NCBI GenBank assembly: GCA_037179335.1
Contig: JAKZHN010000018.1
Coordinates: 186,001-250,000, forward strand
DNA length: 64,000 nucleotides
Direction: 5' to 3'
Source: Cyclaneusma minus
Taxonomy: Eukaryota > Ascomycota > Leotiomycetes > Marthamycetales > Marthamycetaceae
Below are positions 58,459 through 64,000 of this stretch, piece by piece (position 1 is the stretch's first letter; every line of letters begins with the position of its first letter). The notes beneath the pieces were generated by a model. It was not told where the DNA came from, did no database searches, and saw only the letters and a program-made list of their open reading frames with translations. Made by a program: the position numbers and the translations under genes.

Positions 58459-58986
58459 AGTGATAATGAAGGCCTGAAGTTATCTCGAACTTGTTGAATT
58501 GTCCTGAGACCTGAATTCCCAAGATGACGGGGGTCACTTTCAGATCATAATTCTGAAAATTCGAAGTGATTGGAGACATTTGCGGTAATTGCGGGAATTC
58601 CAGACGATTGTGGAAACTTCGAGTGTCCTTGAGAATCTCAAGTGACTGAAACCCTCAAATGATTGTGAGAATCTCCAGGAATTCTAGAACAATGCGGAGA
58701 TCTCCAGTGACTGTGGATATCTCAAATAATTTTGAAAGTTTCAGGTGATTCTCCAGGTCCCAAGCGGCTTTAAGCATCCAAATCTTTTTTGTTCATGTCC
58801 CAGTCAATCGTTTCTTCATGAAGAATCCGTCGCTCAACTTCCCGTATTCTTTCTTCTATCTCACAAAAAACACGCTCTTCTAACCCTTGCCACCTTCTCC
58901 CTGGTCTGTCTTTGATGCTCTTCGTATTGCCAGAGGAGTCTCTCGAATTCTTCTCCCCAGAACTCTTTGACCTCAGGTATCTCCTG
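58459..58986. other. Intergenic region with repeat array
   Basis: Mostly the third degenerate repeat array, followed by the 3' flank of the helicase relic. Confidence 0.4.
58466..58760. repeat. Degenerate ~19-21-bp repeat array
   Basis: A series of loose units such as CTCAAGTGACTGAAACC, CTCCAGTGACTGTGGATAT and TTCAGGTGATTCTCCAG. The core (AGTGACTGTGGATAT) resembles the units at 12.7 kb (AGTTACTGTGAATAT) but is more diverged. Confidence 0.55.
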
Positions 58987-60757
58987 TCAAAGCAATCGCT
59001 CCGCGTACACCCGAGCCACTCTCCCGCGCGCATGAATATGCTGGAAAACCCTGTTAAGCACCTCCTGCCTCGCGGCTACTCCCTGGTCCGCCCCTGACGC
59101 TCCCAAGTCTCCAGTCTCCGCCTCCTCTCCATCCACGCCCATATCACCGGCCTTTGGTTTCCTTGCGCAGCTGCCATCCCCAACTACAAACAAGAAATCT
59201 GAGTGTCGGGTTATGCTAACGCATATCCGAGCGGCATCCCCCACACACCCCGGCTCACTGCTGTTCGTGCTGACAATATCCCAGAAAACCATTTTCCTCT
59301 CCCACCCTTGGAAAGCCTCTGCCGTAGCCACCACCACGCTATCCAGTCCAGCCCTCTTCAGTGCCCTTTGGTATAGCCCAAGCTGGCTGAGATAAGGAGC
59401 TATGAGCCTATGACGACGAGGTCGTCCTGATCGATCTCCCGCTCCCACTCGCCGCTTTCTCCCTTCTTCCAGCAATCGGCGAGCAATCTCCCCCGACTGA
59501 TGACGTGCACGTTCTGACTGTTTCTTCGGCTCTTTGTCCCAGGCGTCCTGGTGGCCAACCTCGAGGACTTCGGTTTCATAGTCGGCTGTGGTCTGGTTGG
59601 TCTCCTTGGTTGTCGCATTGGTAGCGGCCATGGAAATCTGGAGCGCGCACATCGACTTGGTGAGTACGATATCGCATTCCTTTATTTTGTGGTCGGCCGC
59701 TTCACCCTTTGAACATTTCGATTTGAACTCACAATCGAAAGAAACCGCGTGCCATCTCGGTTGTATGGTGCAGGGATGTTCTCTCCGACGTCTTCTGGGC
59801 TGTAGAACCGGACAAGGCATCGGCGTTCGATTCTGTCTGCAGCCAATTCGTAGCAATCGTCCGTGTACAACAGTTCGGATCTCCAATGTGAATGAAGGCC
59901 AGGGCGGATTGGAAATAGGCAATCGGAATCAAGCTGGAAAGTTCAGAAGCGCGAGAATTCTCGTCAAAGAAGACCAAGTTAGCCTTGAAGCTTGTGTACA
60001 AAGCCTTCTCGGACTCATTGTAAGGCGTGCAAAGGACTGCATCGGCGTCTGCCAAAGTAGCGGCTCTGAGATCCACGATGGCCTTCTTGACCTCGGATTT
60101 CTTGTCTTCGGACATATACCCTTCGTTTTCCATCAAGCTGAGTTCATTTCGGAGCTGGTCGTACTTGTGGAGCTCAGGGTGTTCTTTAAAGTAGGCTCTT
60201 ATGTGAGATGCAAGGGATAGATCTTCGTGGACTCAATGGGGGCTGCCCTTGGATTTCGAATCTCGGAATTGAGTCGCGAGCCCAGAGAAGAAGGTCTTGG
60301 TCGAGAACTCAGTTTCTACCTCGTCGTAATCGACATCGACCTCATCTTCCCGGATGACCGTCTTTCGACGTTTGAGAACCATCTTTCGACGTTTGAGATG
60401 GCGAGTCTCAAATGCCAATGAGTGCAAGCGAATCACCTTGAGTTTGAGATCAGCATGTCCTACCGATTTGAGTGCCTTGGAAGTGAAGGGCTTTCGGGAG
60501 ACAGTCATACCAGTTCGAGAAAGGCATTCGAGGAGGGAATGCTCTGGACGGGAGAGACTTCTGGGAAGGAGGATGTCGTCTTGAGACCAAACATCGAGAC
60601 TTTCAGCGGCGGCATCGAGCAGCAACAGTGGTCGAGCGGGCTCGTGCCAAAAGCTCGTGGGGAGCAAGCGGAAGGGATTGGCTGCGTAGTAATAATGGTT
60701 AGCGTTAAGGCACCCCGAGGGGCAGCTTCTAGCGCACTCAAACGGCTGGTGGATCAC
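58987..60757 (-). pseudogene. SF1 (Upf1/DNA2-like) helicase relic, mosaic
   Basis: Helicase pieces lie in order on the minus strand. Around 60.4 kb is KVIRLHSLAFETR. After an in-frame TGA at 60233-60235 come LASHIRAYFKEHPELHKYDQ and the Walker-B region LVFFDENSRASELSSLIP with IHIGDPN. From 59.4 kb the AAA_12-type C-terminal part follows: LIAPYLSQLGLYQRALKRAG, VVVATAEAFQGWERKM, AARICVSITRHSDFLFVVGD. No Walker A (GxxGxGKT) is visible, DEA(s) is DEN, and several frame changes occur between pieces. Between them (about 59,682-59,890) a frame reads ELLYTDDCYELAADRIERRC and IPAPYNRDGT, which resembles the BAH region of fungal DNA methyltransferases, so two gene fragments may be fused. It is not a functional helicase. 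Confidence 0.55.
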
Positions 60758-60807
60758 GCAATCCCTCAGTACCTGCTTCAGAACCCGCAGTATGGAATCG
60801 GGTATGA

Positions 60808-61326
60808 CAGCATGGACGGAGTTCTGACGACTTCACCTCCATCTCGCAGCCAGGGCAGGAGGATCAATACATCCCCTATCGGTGGGTCAGAGAACACTTG
60901 CATGTGGACGCGTCGAATACCATACGAACTCTACCGCAGACCCAAGTCCAGCTTAAGCACCGAAGCCAAGTCTCCATACTCGGCAAACCTGGAGCCGCGG
61001 CTAGCGTTAAGTTCACATGGCAGATGGCGAAAGTAAGCAAATCAATCTCGCGTTAATGTATGGGATCTCAACTAACTGTGCCTTAGCTCGATATCCTCGA
61101 ATCCTACAACTTAACACGCACAAGCTTTCTCTACCTCATGCCAGACCATTTGATGGGCAATATGAACGACCCTGAGGATATCGCCTTCCTGGACAGACTG
61201 ATCAGAGTCAAGTCTGAGGTGAGAAAGATGTGGGTCACTCAGACGGCTTTACCGCTAGTCTTGTTCTTTCTTACCAACTACAAGACCAATCTGCTTGCTA
61301 TTGACTCCGCAAAGTGGTCTACATAG
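60808..61326 (+). pseudogene. Two-exon gene fragment, unknown
   Basis: An open segment 60808-61032 (SDDFTSISQPGQEDQYIPYR, WVREHLHVDAS, VSILGKPGAAASVKFTWQMAK) is joined in phase 0 to 61087-61326 (LDILESYNLTRTSFLYLMPD, then HLMGNMNDPEDIAFLDRLIR). The intron is textbook (GTAAGC, CTAACTG branch, CCTTAG). A TGA lies directly upstream (60805-60807) and no start codon is evident, so the 5' part is missing. The protein looks genuine but I cannot place its family. It lies head-to-head with the helicase relic. Confidence 0.4.
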
Positions 61327-61503
61327 TCCCGGCGCTTGCGGTTCTGGGAAGGGGCGCTCATGGGACACAACGGGACCGTGTTCTGGTTTCACAGGCAATT
61401 ACCGTAACCAAGTGGAAAGCAAAGCAGAATCCCATAGACGTCATACTCGGGCTTGTAATGAGTACTGTGGGCGAGGAAAACGCCACATGCTGCAAACGAT
61501 GCA

Positions 61504-61815
61504 GTGAGAATGGACCATATATTCCATATGTGCGTCAGTGACCCAGCCACGAGAAGGTCGTCCTGCGCGGAGTGCCTGGTTACAGGCAACACGGAAACCT
61601 GTGCCAAGTTCAAGGAAGCGAGGGCGCTCAAGGCCGGGCCCAAAGCACGTATTGAATGCGCGTGTAAGATCTCACACAACTGTGACAAAACCTTCGGCAC
61701 CGGGGTGGAGATGAGGAGACACGCCAGAATCCATACTGGCGAAAGGCCATACATTTGCAGCTACCCGGGAAAATGCAGCCTTCAAGTCGACGCGCCGGAA
61801 AACACTTCAGAATGA
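61504..61815 (+). pseudogene. C2H2 zinc-finger fragment
   Basis: A 103-residue frame contains C-x5-C-x12-H-x3-H (CKISHNCDKTFGTGVEMRRH, then ARIH). The typical inter-finger linker HTGERPYIC follows, with a partial second finger (CSYPGKC) that ends without its histidines. Upstream is a Cys-rich stretch (SSCAECLVTGNTETC). The finger and linker are convincing, but the frame is short, without a clear start, and truncated. It is best read as the remnant of a transcription-factor gene. Confidence 0.4.
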
Positions 61816-62432
61816 AACAGGCGGAGAACGAATCATGATGAGGCGGCAATAGCGGGATGGTAGTCGGGAGAGACTGGATTGCGATCGGGAGCGCTGGATT
61901 TTGGAGCGGAGTCAGCGGACAGCGATACGTGTATCTTCTCGTCAGGATAGATAGACACACTTAGGAATATCTTGACTTCTTTCCCCCTGTTTACCTCAGT
62001 CGTAGAGGTCCGTTGAAGCAGTTGGAAAGCGTATGTGCAAAGAAACACGCAAGTGACCAAGATTTTATGTCACGATCGACGTGTGACAGCATTGATAACG
62101 TCAAACCTACAACTTTTCGTTGCACATCGCAAAAGTCGAGATTATCGACGCTGTCAATTTCACCCGTTGCAAGAAGTCCCGGAGACAAACGAATGGGGCT
62201 CGAAAGCCTTGTGTGGCATCCGCCTTTAGCTCTTGGCTGCAGACAGCCTAGAGAATTTTTCGATCATCGGAACTGATGTCTTCCAGACAATGGAAAATCC
62301 CCAGAGCGAAGCTTCGAAGGGTCTACGAGGCGTCCAAGAAACCCTGAAAGTCAAGCCCGATATCAAAAGTGCCGTGACCCTATGTGCTCACCAGGAATGT
62401 AGGGTCTGAGTCTCTCCAATTCCTATCTCATC

Positions 62433-62662
62433 ATCTGATATCGTCCTTTTAGGGATCCTCAAGGTAACCACGTTCCTCAACTTCTTCATCCCGAGCCCCC
62501 GACGCCGTTCCACTTAAATTTTCACCAAGCGCTTCATCGAAGAGTCTCGAAAACTCTGACGTGATGGTCACCGGTAGGATGGAATGCCCTGGGTATCTGA
62601 TATCATATTGCCAGTCATCCTGAGGGCAAACACGTTCCTCGAATTCTTCATCCCGAAGCCCG
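62433..62662. repeat. Pair of ~65-bp direct repeats, ~162 bp apart
   Basis: Copies start at about 62433 and 62595 with ATCTGATATC and share ATCCTnAnGG, CACGTTCCTC, then TTCTTCATCCCGA. They diverge outside. Confidence 0.55.
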
Positions 62663-62713
62663 AGAGTCTCTGAACTTGCTCATCCGGTGAAATTAGAAGC
62701 TTCTGGAGCCTAC

Positions 62714-64000
62714 CTACCGCATCTTACCCGCCCCCTCAAACCTTCTCAACCCAACATCACAAACCAGCCTCTCCATGGCCCCAGATTCCAGATGCACTCC
62801 CAAATCCACCCCGCCATCCGTCCAATGCCCGGTGTGCCCCTCTCCCAGCCCCCCATTCCTTCCCTCCCCAATATCCACTACCACCACAATACCATCCATG
62901 CCGCCCATAATCGGCTCCACATACCTCACTCTCTCTGTCCCTCCAAAGTCCACCTCGTAAGCACCTAGCCTCGCCCAGCTCGTGACGATCACGTGGTCTC
63001 GGCCGAGGAAACATTGCCAGAGGCGCTGTGGACAGGGCTCATAAGCAGCATCGTGGAGCATGGCGGAGATCTCCGAACTGCCATATTTGCTCAATGTGGT
63101 TTTGATTTCTTTGGCTACTTTGGCGAGTTTTGCATCGTCGCCGACGGCTTTCTTCTCAGCAGAAGTGGACGTGCTAGGAGATCCGTCAGCGCTTGCCATT
63201 GTTCCTGGAAGCGATATCGTGGTGTTCAGGATCGGGCTTCCAAGGAAAGCTTCTGGCAAGGGCGGATCAACACGTTTGCGAATGCCGAACGTATAGTGCA
63301 TATACACATGTTCGCCAGTTTTACTGTGTCCTCGAGCAGCGTTGATATGCGTCCACATGTGTGCCACGAGCGCATCATGTCTCGAGATCTTGATATCTCT
63401 CGAAGCAGATGTAGCAGCTTCATACATGCGCGATATCTCGGGGCCCGAGAAGTGGAACACGTAATAAGAGACTGGTGCTTTGACATCCCACTTTCCCCAA
63501 GGGATCAGCGTCCCAGGGCTTGCAGCAGGGCTAGAGTAGTGCGTCTGAAGAGGTGTCGGGACGGGCGTAGGGCCCCAGGGTGATTTGACAGGACCGGAGT
63601 TATTGAACCAGTCGAAGCGGGAGGATGGGAGGGAGTGTGCTACTGCGAGGATGGAGGGGTCCGGGTGGGAGGAGTCGATCCATCCTGCTGCTGTGCGGTC
63701 GAGTGCTTGGGGATCGAAGACTGGAGTTGGAACGGGGAGAGGGGAGGAGGTGAGTAGGGCGTAGGAGATGCTGGACCAGGAGTGCATGAATGTGGAGAGG
63801 GTTTGGGCGTCGCCGAGGCAGTGGGTGAGTTTGGCGGCGATGGCGGTGCTGCCACAAGCAAATTTGGTGACTTGGATTATTAGGCCGGGAGCGCTGACGT
63901 CGGAGGTTTTGAATGCTGGTTGTGTGGATGGGAATAGTTCATCTGATGGCAGCTTGGATGCATCCCATGCTTTGTTCTTAGCTAGTCGCTCAGCTTGGCT
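62714..64000 (-). CDS. BAHD-type acyltransferase (transferase family), 5'-partial
   Basis: The frame is open from the window edge at 64000 down to a stop at 62714, 428 residues of what is usually a 450-500-residue enzyme. It transfers acyl groups from acyl-CoA to alcohols or amines, often in secondary metabolism (for example trichothecene 3-O-acetyltransferase-like enzymes). The catalytic HxxxD is HCLGD (63809-63823). The structural DFGWG motif appears as DFGGT (62939-62950), a deviation also seen in fungal relatives. ISRHDALVAHMWTHINAARG, the linker between the two halves, and VDPPLPEAFLGSPILNTTIS are also typical. No intron is needed in the visible part. The 5' end lies outside the window. 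Confidence 0.85.
   Translation of the reverse strand, partial: SQAERLAKNKAWDASKLPSDELFPSTQPAFKTSDVSAPGLIIQVTKFACGSTAIAAKLTHCLGDAQTLSTFMHSWSSISYALLTSSPLPVPTPVFDPQALDRTAAGWIDSSHPDPSILAVAHSLPSSRFDWFNNSGPVKSPWGPTPVPTPLQTHYSSPAASPGTLIPWGKWDVKAPVSYYVFHFSGPEISRMYEAATSASRDIKISRHDALVAHMWTHINAARGHSKTGEHVYMHYTFGIRKRVDPPLPEAFLGSPILNTTISLPGTMASADGSPSTSTSAEKKAVGDDAKLAKVAKEIKTTLSKYGSSEISAMLHDAAYEPCPQRLWQCFLGRDHVIVTSWARLGAYEVDFGGTERVRYVEPIMGGMDGIVVVVDIGEGRNGGLGEGHTGHWTDGGVDLGVHLESGAMERLVCDVGLRRFEGAGKMR

Larger units (their letters stand above)
61327..62713. other. Region with zinc-finger scrap and short repeats
   Basis: No intact gene. A C2H2-like scrap and a pair of ~65-bp direct repeats are listed separately. 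Confidence 0.4.

Overview
The window reads as chromosomal DNA of a filamentous ascomycete, most likely a dothideomycete (class assigned by overall feel, not by a search). Genes lie on both strands at moderate density. Most carry one to seven short spliceosomal introns (about 50-140 bp, GT-AG, often with a CTAAC or CTGAC branch point just before the acceptor). There are no operons, no ribosome binding sites and no prokaryotic features. Exon joins given here were worked out by hand from splice sites and reading-frame continuity. Where stated, the summed exon lengths are an exact multiple of three.

Layout: 1-5 kb holds two tandem ribosomal protein genes (RPL10 partial, RPL30) and a coiled-coil protein. 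5-6.2 kb has an imperfect 233-bp tandem repeat. 6.8-10.9 kb is an eight-exon gene of unknown family with a HEXXH (zincin-like) motif. 11.3-23 kb has a four-TM membrane protein, a degenerate 19-bp repeat array, a MOT1-type molybdate transporter, the replication licensing factor CDT1, an unknown proline-rich protein and an MFS sugar transporter. 23.4-32.3 kb is an accessory-looking block bounded on both sides by the same 74-bp repeat. It contains a GNAT acetyltransferase, a TauD/TfdA dioxygenase and an intact 1,146-residue NLR-like STAND protein (SesB-type hydrolase, NB-ARC, TPR), with the dioxygenase and the STAND gene transcribed divergently. 32.4-51 kb returns to core genes: a membrane protein, PRP24, MRPL22, a NASP/Sim3-type histone chaperone, the checkpoint mediator MRC1 and isocitrate lyase. 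52.8-54.9 kb is a putative 2-oxoglutarate/Fe(II) oxygenase with a GC-AG intron. 55.3-62.3 kb is gene-relic country: a gene broken by a 7-bp duplication, a frameshifted fragment, a mosaic helicase relic, an orphan two-exon fragment and a zinc-finger fragment. The right edge holds a partial BAHD-type acyltransferase.

How genes relate: several neighbours share divergent promoters (PRP24/MRPL22, NASP/MRC1, molybdate transporter/CDT1, TauD/STAND). CDT1 and MRC1 both act in S phase and have matching MCB-like elements upstream. The best candidates for undescribed biology are the repeat-bounded STAND/dioxygenase/acetyltransferase block, the HEXXH protein, the 2OG oxygenase with its unusual intron, and the family of about 19-bp degenerate repeats found in three separate intergenic regions.
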